A stretch of DNA of 64,000 bases from Anaerolineae bacterium (GTDB taxonomy: Bacteria; Chloroflexota; Anaerolineae; Anaerolineales; Anaerolineaceae). This document shows positions 31,090 to 40,588 of this stretch, piece after piece (the stretch's first letter is position 1; each line of letters starts with the position of its first letter). Under the pieces are notes generated by a model. It made no database searches. It was not told the DNA's origin and worked only from the letters and a program-made list of their open reading frames with translations. The stretch covers positions 1 to 64,000 of the forward strand of contig JABLXK010000019.1 of NCBI GenBank assembly GCA_013178095.1, given 5' to 3'. The position numbers were made by a program, and so were the translations under genes.

Positions 31090-32843
31090 TGCCTGCGGAA
31101 AGCGGTTTTCTCGCGCTATTGAAGAATCACATTGATCTGGTCAGTGTGCCTTTCAGCGAGCGCGGTTCGCGGATACTGCTGTTTCGCACAGCGGATCGAG
31201 CCAGCCTGTATGTCAAGCTTGCAGAAAGGCTCACCTTTTTGAATGCCGACATCGAAGCCTACCTGCGCAGGCCGCCTTTCATCCGCGATTTGTGTCTACT
31301 GGATGAAAAGGGCAAAGCGCTGGATTTTGCAATCACCACTTACCCGCACCGGTTGATCCTTTCCACCGCCATCGGCAATTTCGGGGTGGCTTTCCATGAT
31401 GAGCACACGCTTGCCATCGGCCTGTCGGCGGACAGGCGGGCCGGGATTGGGTTTATAGTCGATAAGGGCAAAGGTGAAACCCTGCTCAACGGCGGCCGGG
31501 TAAGCTCTTACCGCACCCTGGACTACCGTTGCAATACCAGACTGCTCCTGCATGCCCAATCAGCCGTGCAGGGCGATTGGAAGGTCGAACTGACGGCAGA
31601 TAGCGCGCAGGATGGCACGATCACAATGCGCATCGGAGAAGTCGGAACAATCGATGAACACCCGGCGTTTTCAACCGCAGCGAACCGCGCTGCGCGACGC
31701 TGGGAAGACTGGTTCGCGAAAGCGCCGCCGGTGGATGAGCGCTACCGGAAAACGTATTACCTGGCCTGGTGGGTGATGGCCAATAACCTGCTCAGCCCGT
31801 GCGGCTGCCTGGCACACGAGGGCATGGTGCCTTCCAAAACTAAATACGTGGGCTTATGGCTGTGGGATAGCGCCCTGCATGCGCTGGCTTTCCGGCACAT
31901 CGATTCCTCACTGGCGCAAAACCAACTGCGCGCCATGCTGGCCCATCAACTGCCCGACGGCATGCTGCCGGACGCCATCTACGACGAAGGCGTGGTCAGC
32001 GAGATCAGCCACCCCATCCGGGCGCGGGTCACCAAGCCACCCATCCTGGCCTGGGCTGCCATAAAGCTATACGAACAGGACAAAGACGAAGATTTCATTC
32101 GGGAGATTTATCCCGCCCTGTGCCGCTGGAATACCTGGTGGTTCCAGCAAAACCTCGATACACATACCGGTCTGGCGCAGTATTCCCATCCTTACTCCTC
32201 CGGGTTGGATGATAACCCGTTATGGGATGAGGGCATGCCGGTGGTATCCCCCGACCTGAATACGTATCTGGTGCTGCAAATGCAGGCCTTATCGCGCATG
32301 GCGGCAATATTGGGATTGGCAGGTGAAGCGGAAAGCTGGCAGGTCAAATCGACCGCCCATGCCGGAAAAATGATCACCGCCCTTTGGGATGAACAGAAAG
32401 GTTATTTCAACGCGCTGCACAACGGCCAACCTGTTCCCGCCCTGACCCCTTTCAATCTTTACCCTCTTTGGATAGCGCACATGCCGGCGGAAATTCAGGC
32501 CAAACTGCTCAGCCATCTGACCAATCCAAAAGAATTCTGGGGAAAATATGCGCTCCCCACGGTAGCGCGTAGCGATGCGCGCTATGAGCCTGCCACTATG
32601 TGGCGCGGGCCGGTGTGGGCGAATATCAATTATTTTTTCATCCAAGCGTTAAGCAATATCGGCGAGAATGAACTGGCGGAAATCTTAAGGCAGAAAACGC
32701 TGGACATGATCATGGCGCAGGAGGGGATTTTCGAGTATTACAATGCCGCCAGCGGCGAACCCGGCAAAAATGCCGCGCCCATTTTCGGTTGGACAGCCGC
32801 AGTTTTCATTGACCTGGCCATCCAGGCAAGCACTTCTCAATGA
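31089..32843 (+). CDS. GH63-like glycoside hydrolase (alpha-glucosidase / mannosylglycerate hydrolase group)
   Basis: A 584-residue protein. The N-terminal third is a beta-sandwich-like region. The rest is an (alpha/alpha)6 barrel with YVGLWLWDSALHALAF, SHPYSSGLDDNPLWDEG and YEPATMWRGPVWANINYFFIQAL. The last two blocks are hallmarks of family GH63, where an Asp in the SGLDD region and a Glu near the C-terminus are the catalytic acids. There is no signal peptide, so it should act in the cytoplasm on an alpha-glucoside such as a compatible solute. It is coupled to the nucleoside hydrolase lipoprotein by a one-base overlap, a pairing I cannot explain. Confidence 0.8.
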   Translation: MPAESGFLALLKNHIDLVSVPFSERGSRILLFRTADRASLYVKLAERLTFLNADIEAYLRRPPFIRDLCLLDEKGKALDFAITTYPHRLILSTAIGNFGVAFHDEHTLAIGLSADRRAGIGFIVDKGKGETLLNGGRVSSYRTLDYRCNTRLLLHAQSAVQGDWKVELTADSAQDGTITMRIGEVGTIDEHPAFSTAANRAARRWEDWFAKAPPVDERYRKTYYLAWWVMANNLLSPCGCLAHEGMVPSKTKYVGLWLWDSALHALAFRHIDSSLAQNQLRAMLAHQLPDGMLPDAIYDEGVVSEISHPIRARVTKPPILAWAAIKLYEQDKDEDFIREIYPALCRWNTWWFQQNLDTHTGLAQYSHPYSSGLDDNPLWDEGMPVVSPDLNTYLVLQMQALSRMAAILGLAGEAESWQVKSTAHAGKMITALWDEQKGYFNALHNGQPVPALTPFNLYPLWIAHMPAEIQAKLLSHLTNPKEFWGKYALPTVARSDARYEPATMWRGPVWANINYFFIQALSNIGENELAEILRQKTLDMIMAQEGIFEYYNAASGEPGKNAAPIFGWTAAVFIDLAIQASTSQ

Positions 32844-32847
32844 CCGA

Positions 32848-33873
32848 TTATTGCGACTTGAAATAGGACTCGACCGCCTGCCGCCCGGATTCATATAACT
32901 TGTTGTAAATGTCCGAACCGGGTTTGATGTCAAAATCCACGGCCGAAACTCCGCAATCGCTGATGGTGATGGTGCGTCTTTTCTCCAGCAGGTTTTCGCG
33001 CAAACCGGCCATCTGGTGCGCGTCGTAATAATTCTTGCCCGTCAACGCCACAAATTCCCATAAATTTTTCGGGAACTCAACCACATCCGTGTACTTGTAT
33101 TCATCCGGTTCCAAAAAGAGGCCCAGCGTTTCCCAATTGACCCCTTCATAATATTTCGCGGGATTGCGCACGTAGCTTTTATCGTCGAACAATTCCAGCG
33201 GGTAATTATCATATAGACCGCCGTCCACGTAAAAATCACCATCGCCGAAATGCGTTCCATCGAAACGCAACGCTTCGAAATACAATGGTATCGACATCGA
33301 TAAGCGCACGGCGTCCGCCACCGCCACGTCGGGTGTGGTTTTCAGTGAAAATACTTCCGGCCGGTGGCGCGAGATATTCGAAGCCACGATGTACAGGTCA
33401 CGGAAGCCCGCTTCGGCAAAATCATTGAAGGTTGCGCGCATGTTATCGCCGCAATACCGTCCAATCACCTGGCTGATCCACTGATAGAAATACTCGCTGG
33501 AATACCACCCATAATTTTCAAACAGGCGTTTGTAGCTGCCGGTATTGGCGATAGTCAGGATCTTTTCACGTTTGCCGCCAACACTTTTTTGCGGAACACG
33601 CGAGAGATCCAGCGTATTGAAGATATCCAGCGTCTCCGCTACGGATAAGCGGAAGCTGACAATGGTAGCCGCGATCGCGCCGGAAGAAGTGCCGGCTACG
33701 CGTTCGATGCCCTCGATGATGCCGAATTCATCCAGCTTCTCCAGCGCGCCCATATAAGCAATGCCGCGCACGCCGCCGCCTTTGAAAACCAGGTTGCGGT
33801 AATCGTAAGCCGACTTGGAGGGGCTGATCTGAAATTTCGCCTGAATATTTTTCAAAAAGTCTTGAAAGCGCAT
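32848..33873 (-). CDS. Patatin-like phospholipase
   Basis: A lipid acyl hydrolase with a Ser-Asp dyad. The oxyanion loop is FKGGGVRGIAYMGAL, the nucleophile Ser sits in GTSSGAIAA (GxSxG), and the Asp is in YVDGGLYDNYPLELF. The 341-residue length is typical for bacterial patatins without extra domains. No signal peptide is seen. It would release fatty acids from phospholipid or other acyl esters in the cytoplasm or at the membrane. The ATG at 33873 is preferred; eight upstream codons in the open frame have no ribosome binding site. The gene converges on the GH63 gene with only four bases between stops. Confidence 0.88.
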   Translation of the reverse strand: MRFQDFLKNIQAKFQISPSKSAYDYRNLVFKGGGVRGIAYMGALEKLDEFGIIEGIERVAGTSSGAIAATIVSFRLSVAETLDIFNTLDLSRVPQKSVGGKREKILTIANTGSYKRLFENYGWYSSEYFYQWISQVIGRYCGDNMRATFNDFAEAGFRDLYIVASNISRHRPEVFSLKTTPDVAVADAVRLSMSIPLYFEALRFDGTHFGDGDFYVDGGLYDNYPLELFDDKSYVRNPAKYYEGVNWETLGLFLEPDEYKYTDVVEFPKNLWEFVALTGKNYYDAHQMAGLRENLLEKRRTITISDCGVSAVDFDIKPGSDIYNKLYESGRQAVESYFKSQ

Positions 33874-33982
33874 CTTGCGATTCCTGTTCCAGTTCAATAT
33901 TATACATACATCCCAAATACGGGAAATTCATTTCAGGGTTTCTCCAAAATACAATAACGAGAAATTCTATTAAACGGCCATG

Positions 33983-34024
33983 AAAAAGACCGCCGGCCGC
34001 ACGAAAGCGGTCAGCGGTCTTTTC
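33983..34024. terminator. Terminator of the ABC-2 efflux operon
   Basis: AAAAGACCGC and GCGGTCTTTT form a 10-bp stem with a GC-rich inner region. It lies beyond the end of the membrane-fusion gene at 34043 and serves the minus strand. Confidence 0.75.
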
Positions 34025-34042
34025 AAATTCTTCTATTCCTTT

Positions 34043-35380
34043 CTAATCGAAGATGAACTCCACATCTGCCGGCATGCCGGACTTCAGGTCGTGATCGGGG
34101 TTGGGCAGCGTGATTTCCACCGCGAACACGGTGGATTTGCGTCCCTCGACGGTTTGCACGTTGCTGGGGGTAAACTCCGCTTCATTGGCTATAAAGGTCA
34201 CCTTGCCCGAATAGGTTTTCTGCGGGAATGAATCCACTTTAGCCACCACTTCCTGCCCTAATTTCACCAAACCATATCGATCTTCGGGAATATAAACCGT
34301 CAGTTTAACTTCATCCTGGCTGCCTACCTTCATGACCGTGCTTCCGGCGCTGACCAGTTCACCCACCTCCAGGTTCTGCAACAGAACGGAACCGTCAATG
34401 GGCGCATGAACTTCGCTTTTATCCAACTGGATTTTAAGTGTTTTCAGATTAGCCTGGGCCTGAGCCAGGTTGGCTTCCGCCTGGGCTTGCGCACTTTCCG
34501 CCTGTTTCACCGCAGCCGCGGCCGCTTGCACGGACAATGACTCATCGCCAACCTGGACCTCCTGCAGCAGCTCCCTTACGCTGTCGACCTGCACCTGAGC
34601 GGCAGCCACGGCCGCACGCGCCTCCAGGACATCATCTGCCGCATCGGAATTCAAAGCCTGGTCGTATTCCTGTTGAACGTTTTTTAAATTGGTCTCCGCC
34701 AGATCGTACTGATCCTGCGCTTTATCCTCCAATTCATCATTGTCCCCGGCATCCTTGGCGACTTCCAGGGTATTGTCGGCAGCCCGCAGCGCGTACTGGG
34801 CTTGCGCCAGACGTTTTTCAATATCCACAAAATCACCATTGGCTTTATCGCTCAAGACCTTTTCCAGATTAACTTGCTTTTGGGACAAAGATTTTTCGGC
34901 GTCAGCTAACACGCTTTGGACAGCCTGCAATTGTTCCGCCTGGGTGTAATACCAGCCCGGCCGGTCGAAAGCGTCCATGGCGGGTTTATCCCAATCCATC
35001 TGGCGGTAGTCAGTCAGCCCGGCATGGGCTGCTTGTGAAGCAAGCTCATACTGGATTTGGGCAGCAGCCAACTGGTCCCCGGCACTTTGTACGGCTGCCT
35101 CCGCCACCTTGACAGCAGCCGCGGCCTGATCGTATTGCGACTCCAGCAATTCAGCTTCCAGGCTGAAAAGCAGGTCACCGGCTTTCACGAAATCCCCTTC
35201 CTTCACAGCGATCTTGGCCACCTTGCCGCTCACTTCCGGCGCGATGCTCACGCTCGTGGCAGTGATTGTGCCGGAAGCCGACAACTCACTGCCGCTGCCA
35301 TTATTCAAATTTCCGCAGGCCGGCAGCAGAAACACCGCCAGTGACAAGAGGACTATTGGAAAAATTCTTTTTCGATTCAT
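34043..35380 (-). CDS. Membrane-fusion (HlyD-family) lipoprotein
   Basis: A lipoprotein signal (lipobox LPAC at about residue 22) is followed by a biotinyl-lipoyl-like half (ISAPEVSGKVAKIAVKEGDFVKAGDLL type sequence), a very long Ala/Gln-rich coiled coil at about 75-300, and the second lipoyl half (VHAPIDGSVLLQNLEVGELVSAG). A beta barrel (RYGLVKLGQEVVAKVDSFP) ends the chain. It is the adaptor subunit of the ABC-2 system encoded by the genes upstream. In an organism thought to have one membrane, a long periplasmic-type adaptor is notable; a role in carrying substrate across the wall is possible. Confidence 0.85.
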   Translation of the reverse strand: MNRKRIFPIVLLSLAVFLLPACGNLNNGSGSELSASGTITATSVSIAPEVSGKVAKIAVKEGDFVKAGDLLFSLEAELLESQYDQAAAAVKVAEAAVQSAGDQLAAAQIQYELASQAAHAGLTDYRQMDWDKPAMDAFDRPGWYYTQAEQLQAVQSVLADAEKSLSQKQVNLEKVLSDKANGDFVDIEKRLAQAQYALRAADNTLEVAKDAGDNDELEDKAQDQYDLAETNLKNVQQEYDQALNSDAADDVLEARAAVAAAQVQVDSVRELLQEVQVGDESLSVQAAAAAVKQAESAQAQAEANLAQAQANLKTLKIQLDKSEVHAPIDGSVLLQNLEVGELVSAGSTVMKVGSQDEVKLTVYIPEDRYGLVKLGQEVVAKVDSFPQKTYSGKVTFIANEAEFTPSNVQTVEGRKSTVFAVEITLPNPDHDLKSGMPADVEFIFD

Positions 35381-35411
35381 TTTTTTCTCCTTACGCTGAA
35401 ATATCTTTTAT

Positions 35412-36542
35412 TTATATTTTTTTCCTGAACGTCAACACACTGGCCGTAAAATACAAGATACTCAGGACGATCATCGGCCAGATGGAATCCCACAAATAAC
35501 CCGCACCGACCCCTTTCAGCATGATGCCGCGCGTGATCTCGAGATAATGGGTCACCGGCATCAATTCGCTGAACCAATAGGTGAAAGCCGGCATGCCATC
35601 GCGGGGGAACATCAAGCCTGAGAGGATAATGGCGGGGATCAGCACAATGAAAACCGCCAGGTAAAAGGCCTGCATCTGCGTTTCGGACAGGTTGGAGATG
35701 AGCACGCCCATCCCCAATGAACCGATGCTGAAGATCATGCTCAAACCAACCAATTGGAAATAACTACCGGCAACGTGCACACCGAATATCCATCCGCCCA
35801 GCCAGATCAGGGCAACTGTGTTGAAGAAGGTAACCAGCAAATAGGGAACAATCTTGCCCAACATCAACTCCCAACCCCGAATGGGCGTAACGATTAACTG
35901 CTCCATGGTACCCTGTTCGCGCTCGCGGACGATGGCCAGCGCGGAGAGCAGCAGCACCTGCACTTGCAGGATGATGGGGATCAATCCCGGGATCATATAG
36001 AGCTTGCTATCGCTGTCCGGGTTATAAAGCAATTTGATATTGGCATCGATCGGCATTTCGATGCTTAAACCGCCCCCGCTTTTCTCTAGGTTGGTCACCA
36101 GAACTTTTTCCGCGGCGATTTGGCTGATAGCCTGCAATTTCAACTGGATCGTGCGCACGATGCTGGGATCAGCGGAGCCGTTCACGTACAATTGCACCTG
36201 AACCGGATCGCCGGTCGCCACTGAACGGCCGTACCCTTCGGGGATCAACAATCCAACCTTGACCTTGTCGCGATGGATCAAATCCAGCAGTTCATCCTCA
36301 TTGGCAGCCGAATAATCGTAAGAGAAATCATCGCCTGCCGTGTAATAATCGACATAACGGGCGCTTTCCTCTGTGCGCGAGAGATCGACCACCGCCATGG
36401 AGATATTCTTGGATTCACCCGAAACGCCATATCCCAGCAACAGCAACAGCAACGCCGGCAGCAGCAAGATCAACGCCAGCGTGCGCGGATCGCGGTATAT
36501 GTGCAGGAACTCTTTTTTGACAATTGCCCAGAATCTATCCAT
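35412..36542 (-). CDS. ABC-2 type permease
   Basis: A 376-residue permease of the YhhJ/YbhS/DrrB type. One N-terminal helix (about 20-40) precedes a large outer loop of about 140 residues; five helices follow. The block REREQGTMEQLIVTPIRGWELMLGKIVPYLLV is the conserved cytoplasmic coupling region of ABC-2 exporters. It works as a dimer with the two ATPases encoded just upstream and the membrane-fusion protein downstream. The likely substrates are hydrophobic drugs or lipids. It overlaps the preceding ATPase gene by eight bases. Confidence 0.88.
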   Translation of the reverse strand: MDRFWAIVKKEFLHIYRDPRTLALILLLPALLLLLLGYGVSGESKNISMAVVDLSRTEESARYVDYYTAGDDFSYDYSAANEDELLDLIHRDKVKVGLLIPEGYGRSVATGDPVQVQLYVNGSADPSIVRTIQLKLQAISQIAAEKVLVTNLEKSGGGLSIEMPIDANIKLLYNPDSDSKLYMIPGLIPIILQVQVLLLSALAIVREREQGTMEQLIVTPIRGWELMLGKIVPYLLVTFFNTVALIWLGGWIFGVHVAGSYFQLVGLSMIFSIGSLGMGVLISNLSETQMQAFYLAVFIVLIPAIILSGLMFPRDGMPAFTYWFSELMPVTHYLEITRGIMLKGVGAGYLWDSIWPMIVLSILYFTASVLTFRKKI

Positions 36543-37506
36543 TCCTTACTCCGTTCGCCGGCAATTCCGGCGCATGTTTCTTTTGATTTTCAATCATGGC
36601 GATAAAAACGTCCTCCAGGCTGGGTTGGATGAACTCGAAAAGGGACAGCCTAAAGCCATGTTCCTTCATCTTTTTCGTAAGCCCGGTTTTATCCTTGCGA
36701 GAACGCAGTAAGACGTGGATTTGCGCGCCATGCAACGCAACATCGATTACTTCCGGCTGTTCGCGCAGAAACGCTTCGACCGCCAGCGCCTGTTCGCATT
36801 CGAGCGCTACCAGCGCGCCGGACAGGTCTTCTTTGATCGTCTCCGGGCTGGCGATGCGAATCAGGCGGCCATCGTACATCATGCCGATCTTGTTGCAGAA
36901 TTCAGCCTCATCCATATAATGCGTGGTTGCCAGAATGCTGACACCTTCGCCGGCCATCTGGTAAATAAAGTCCCAAAATTCGCGGCGCGAGATCGGATCG
37001 ACCCCTGCCGTGGGTTCATCCAAAAACAGCATGGGGGGCTGGTGTACAACAGCGCAAGCCAGCGCCACGCGCTGGCGCCAACCGCCGGAAAGGCTGCGCA
37101 CGGGGATATCCCGCAAATCACCCAAACCCAATTGGTCAATCAGTGCACCGGCGCGGCCTGCCTGACGGCTGCGCTCCACGGCGTAGACCTGGGCGTAGAA
37201 CATGATATTTTCCTGGCAGGAAAGGTCGTTGTATAGGGAGAAGCGCTGGGACATGTATCCGATATTTCGTTTGATCAATTCCGCATCGCGTTCGATGTCC
37301 CATCCCAGCACGCTGCCCTGGCCCGCGCTGGGCCTGGTGATGGCGCACAGCATGCGGATGGTGGTTGTTTTTCCGGCGCCATTCGGTCCGAGCAGCCCAA
37401 AGATCTCTCCTTTGGGGATATAAAAATCGATGGCATCTACCGCGGTAAAATCGCCAAATTGCTTGGTCAGCCCTTTCACCTCGACCGCGTTCTGGTAATC
37501 ATTCAT
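36535..37506 (-). CDS. ABC transporter ATPase (drug-efflux type), second of pair
   Basis: A 323-residue ATPase with Walker A GLLGPNGAGKTTTIRML, the signature LSGGWRQRVALACA, Walker B MLFLDEPTAGVDP and the switch His in ATTHYMDEAEFC. The C-terminal 80 residues are the regulatory extension seen in DrrA/YbhF-type ATPases. The signature's third and fourth residues (GGW instead of GGQ or GGM) are common in this group. The ATG at 37506 is chosen because the upstream open frame belongs to the end of the preceding gene, which overlaps by eight bases. It forms a pair with the next ATPase; in YbhF the two are fused. Confidence 0.9.
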   Translation of the reverse strand: MNDYQNAVEVKGLTKQFGDFTAVDAIDFYIPKGEIFGLLGPNGAGKTTTIRMLCAITRPSAGQGSVLGWDIERDAELIKRNIGYMSQRFSLYNDLSCQENIMFYAQVYAVERSRQAGRAGALIDQLGLGDLRDIPVRSLSGGWRQRVALACAVVHQPPMLFLDEPTAGVDPISRREFWDFIYQMAGEGVSILATTHYMDEAEFCNKIGMMYDGRLIRIASPETIKEDLSGALVALECEQALAVEAFLREQPEVIDVALHGAQIHVLLRSRKDKTGLTKKMKEHGFRLSLFEFIQPSLEDVFIAMIENQKKHAPELPANGVRNG

Positions 37507-38452
37507 GCGCACCTCGCGAATTTTGCGCCTGGTAGATGAAAACATCCTCCATGGTTGGCGCAGTCTGGCGCAGGATGCGCACATCCAGTTCCTGTTCATC
37601 CATTTTGTCGCGGATTTCCTGGATTTTATGGATCATGTCATTTTTATCCACCGAAAGCCGGAAGCGGTCGCCGACCGGCCGCCAGTCGTGGATTCCGTTC
37701 AGTTGCGAAACAAGCCGGCGCGCTTCCTTGCGCGGCCGGGCTTTCAATTCGATAACGTCGAAAGGCATCGCTGAGCGCAGCTCGGCGGGCGAGCCGCTGG
37801 CGATGACCTTGCCGTGATGCATGACAGCCACCGTGTGGCAGCGTTCCGCTTCATCCATGTAGGGTGTGCTGACCACCACCGTCACGCCATTCTGCACCAC
37901 TTCCGCCAGGATTGCCCACAGCTCCCGGCGCGAAACCGGATCCACGCCGGTGGATGGTTCATCCAGGATCAATATCTGCGGATTATGAATCATGGCGCAA
38001 GCCAGCGCGAGTTTCTTTTTCATGCCACCGGAAAGATCGCGCGCACGGCGGTGCTGGAACTGTTTGAGCCGGGTGAATTCCAGCATCTTTTCGATACGCG
38101 CCCCGCGCTCGAAACTATGGATATGCTGGATATCGGCGAAAAACGTCAGGTTCTCGATGACACTCAAATCGAGATACAGGCTGAAATTTTGGGGCATATA
38201 CCCGATCAACGTCCTGACTTTCTCAGGCTGCGCTTTTACGTCAAAACCGGCAATGGCAGCCTCGCCCGAGGACGCCGGCAGGATGGTCGCCAGGATGCGC
38301 AGGGCGGTCGACTTGCCCGCCCCATCCGGGCCGATCAGCCCGAACAGCGTTCCACGCGCCACCTGCAAGTCCAATCCTTCCACCGCAAATTCCGCACGCC
38401 GGCGGTTATATTGCTTATACAATGCGTTTGTATTGATAATCTGGTTTTCCAT
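37499..38452 (-). CDS. ABC transporter ATPase (drug-efflux type), first of pair
   Basis: A 317-residue ATPase, first gene of the ABC-2 operon. Walker A is GLIGPDGAGKSTALRIL, the signature LSGGMKKKLALACAM, Walker B ILILDEPSTGVDP, and the switch region VVVSTPYMDEAERC, where the usual switch His is Pro-Tyr (TPY instead of THY). The lack of that His suggests one degenerate site in a heterodimer with the second ATPase, as in other asymmetric ABC pairs. The ATG at 38452 is the first supported start; no strong ribosome binding site is seen. The gene is divergent from the sensor kinase. Confidence 0.88.
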   Translation of the reverse strand: MENQIINTNALYKQYNRRRAEFAVEGLDLQVARGTLFGLIGPDGAGKSTALRILATILPASSGEAAIAGFDVKAQPEKVRTLIGYMPQNFSLYLDLSVIENLTFFADIQHIHSFERGARIEKMLEFTRLKQFQHRRARDLSGGMKKKLALACAMIHNPQILILDEPSTGVDPVSRRELWAILAEVVQNGVTVVVSTPYMDEAERCHTVAVMHHGKVIASGSPAELRSAMPFDVIELKARPRKEARRLVSQLNGIHDWRPVGDRFRLSVDKNDMIHKIQEIRDKMDEQELDVRILRQTAPTMEDVFIYQAQNSRGAHE

Positions 38453-38626
38453 ATCAGTCGCTTTACAGATGAGACAGCCATCATAAAAGACCGTCGGCAA
38501 GACTGCCAGATTCCATGCGCCATCAAGTTTTTCCCAAATGCAATCCCGGGAGATTGCATTTGCAACCCGCATAAGTCCCATCTGTCACATGATGAGAAAA
38601 TAATCGAAAGTGGTAAGATGTAAATT

Positions 38627-39865
38627 ATGGAAGAGCTGGCAATTGAACCGGGGTTGTTGCGGGTTTTCCGCTATTATTGCGGTTTCGCAATTGGTTATTT
38701 TTTCGGTATCTATCTTTACACCAGCCTGACCACCCGCATCTGGTTTAGCCCCACCTCCCTGCTCTTTTTAATCAACGCAATCATTTTCCTGCTCTTGTTG
38801 TTCTATCTTTTGAGCAGGTGGCTTGAGAAAAAATTAAAAAATCTGTATCTGCCAACTGCCATCCTGATTGCCGCCATGGGGCCGATTTACATCAGCTTTA
38901 TGTTATGGCCGCTGCAAGCGCAGGATGCCGTTACGGAAGTGATTTACCGCAGTTGGATGTTATTTCCCATCTTAATCGTACCGATCGTGCTGGTAGCCTG
39001 GCAGTACTCGTTCAGGGTCACACTCATTTTAGTTGCCATCACCGCTTTTTATGATCTACCCTTCATTATCATCAGTCTCGGCAGGATCGACCTGGCCTCC
39101 ATCCCGTTCATTGGCGTGCCCATCCTGCGCTCGATTGCCATCGGAACAGTCGGCACAATCGTCAATTTATCGATGAAAACGCAAAAAGAGCAGCGACAGA
39201 AATTGATCGAAGCCAACCTCAAATTGAGCGAACACGCGCACACTTTGGAACAACTGGCTGTCAGCCGCGAACGCAACCGCCTGGCGCGCGAATTGCACGA
39301 CACACTGGCACATACGCTCAGCAGCCAAATTCTCACGTTGGAAGCGATGAGAATTTCCGCGAATCCGGAGGACAAGGAATTGATTCAATCGCTGGATCAA
39401 CTCATCCAAAACACGCGCAGCGGCCTGACCGAAACCCGCCGCGCGCTCAAGGACCTGCGTTCGAAAAAACTGGAAGACCTGGGACTCTCCGGCGCGCTGA
39501 AAAACCTAGTGGCCGATACAGCCGGCCGCGCCAACTGCGCCGGCACTTCAACCATTTCCGAAAATTTACCCGCCCTCTCGACTAAAACCGAACAATGCAT
39601 GCTTCGCATCGCGCAGGAGGCGCTGGAGAACATTGCAAGGCACGCGAACGCAAGCAACATCGAATTGAAATTAGTCCAATCTCAAAAAAAGCTGATCCTG
39701 GAGATCAGCGACGACGGGCAAGGGTTCAACCAGGCTTCCATCGATAAACGCGAAAGAATGGGAATCAGGGGTATGAAAGAACGCGCGGCGGAAGCAGGTG
39801 GAATTTTAAAAATCATCACCAGCCCCGAAAAAGGGACAACCATCAGGGTTGAGTTTGGAGAATAA
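38627..39865 (+). CDS. Sensor histidine kinase, NarL-partner (HisKA_3) type
   Basis: Five or six transmembrane helices fill residues 15-180, without a large outer domain. A short coiled coil leads to the HisKA_3 phospho-acceptor helix RERNRLARELHDTLAHTLSSQILTLE, whose His is the autophosphorylation site. The HATPase has RIAQEALENIARHANASNIELKL (N box), ISDDGQGF (G1) and GIRGMKERAAEAGG (G2). The compact membrane sensor is of the DesK/LiaS-like intramembrane type, which detects membrane stress or drugs. The stop abuts the ATG of the response regulator. The divergent ABC-2 efflux operon is its most likely target. Confidence 0.9.
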   Translation: MEELAIEPGLLRVFRYYCGFAIGYFFGIYLYTSLTTRIWFSPTSLLFLINAIIFLLLLFYLLSRWLEKKLKNLYLPTAILIAAMGPIYISFMLWPLQAQDAVTEVIYRSWMLFPILIVPIVLVAWQYSFRVTLILVAITAFYDLPFIIISLGRIDLASIPFIGVPILRSIAIGTVGTIVNLSMKTQKEQRQKLIEANLKLSEHAHTLEQLAVSRERNRLARELHDTLAHTLSSQILTLEAMRISANPEDKELIQSLDQLIQNTRSGLTETRRALKDLRSKKLEDLGLSGALKNLVADTAGRANCAGTSTISENLPALSTKTEQCMLRIAQEALENIARHANASNIELKLVQSQKKLILEISDDGQGFNQASIDKRERMGIRGMKERAAEAGGILKIITSPEKGTTIRVEFGE

Positions 39866-40519
39866 ATGATCAGGATCATTTTATGCGACGACCAATTTGT
39901 GGTCGTGGAAGGATTGAAGAAAATTTTAGGGACCGATCCGGCCATCCAGGTGGTTGGTTCAGCCAGCGATGGTTCTGAGTTGATCAAACTGCTGCCAGCG
40001 CACAAACCAGACCTGGTTTTAATCGACCTGAAAATGCCGGTGATGAACGGTATCCTGGCCACACGGCAAATCCGCAAAGAATTTCCCGGCATTCACGTGC
40101 TGGTCCTCAGCACCTACGACGATGACGAATGGGTTTTTGATGCACTGCGCGCGGGCGCCGAAGGTTACCTGCTCAAAGACACGCCGCCAACCCAGTTGAT
40201 CACCGCAATCAAGGGCACCGTGGAGGGAAAAGCCTACATCGACCCCAAAATCACCGGCAAGGTGATCGAACGCGCCGCCAGCTCAAGCCAACCCGAGGAA
40301 AGATCCGAAGTATTCGACTTAACCGAACGCGAAAAGGAAATTTTAGCGCTTATCGCGCAAGGATTTTCAAACGCGGACATTGCCGAGCGTTTGTATCTTT
40401 CCGAAGGAACCATCCGCAATTACACCAAGAACCTGTTCCAAAAGTTGGGGGTAACCGCACGCACCCAGGCAGCGGTGGTGGCAATTAAAAATGGGTTGGT
40501 CAAAATCACCGAAATATAA
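39866..40519 (+). CDS. Response regulator, NarL/LuxR family
   Basis: A 217-residue regulator. The receiver domain (1-120) has the acidic pair CDDQ, the phosphorylation site Asp in LVLIDLKMPVMNG, and the Thr/Lys switch in STYDDDEW and LLKDTPP. A LuxR-type helix-turn-helix follows (LTEREKEILALIAQGFSNADIAERLYLSEGTIRNYTKNLFQKLG). It starts on the base after the kinase stop, so the pair is translationally coupled. It probably activates the divergent efflux operon. Confidence 0.93.
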   Translation: MIRIILCDDQFVVVEGLKKILGTDPAIQVVGSASDGSELIKLLPAHKPDLVLIDLKMPVMNGILATRQIRKEFPGIHVLVLSTYDDDEWVFDALRAGAEGYLLKDTPPTQLITAIKGTVEGKAYIDPKITGKVIERAASSSQPEERSEVFDLTEREKEILALIAQGFSNADIAERLYLSEGTIRNYTKNLFQKLGVTARTQAAVVAIKNGLVKITEI

Positions 40520-40588
40520 TTTCTTCGCATGAATCCACCGGTTCGCTGGTAGAATTTCTCAACAATCGCCCAAGGGCGGAGGAGAGAA

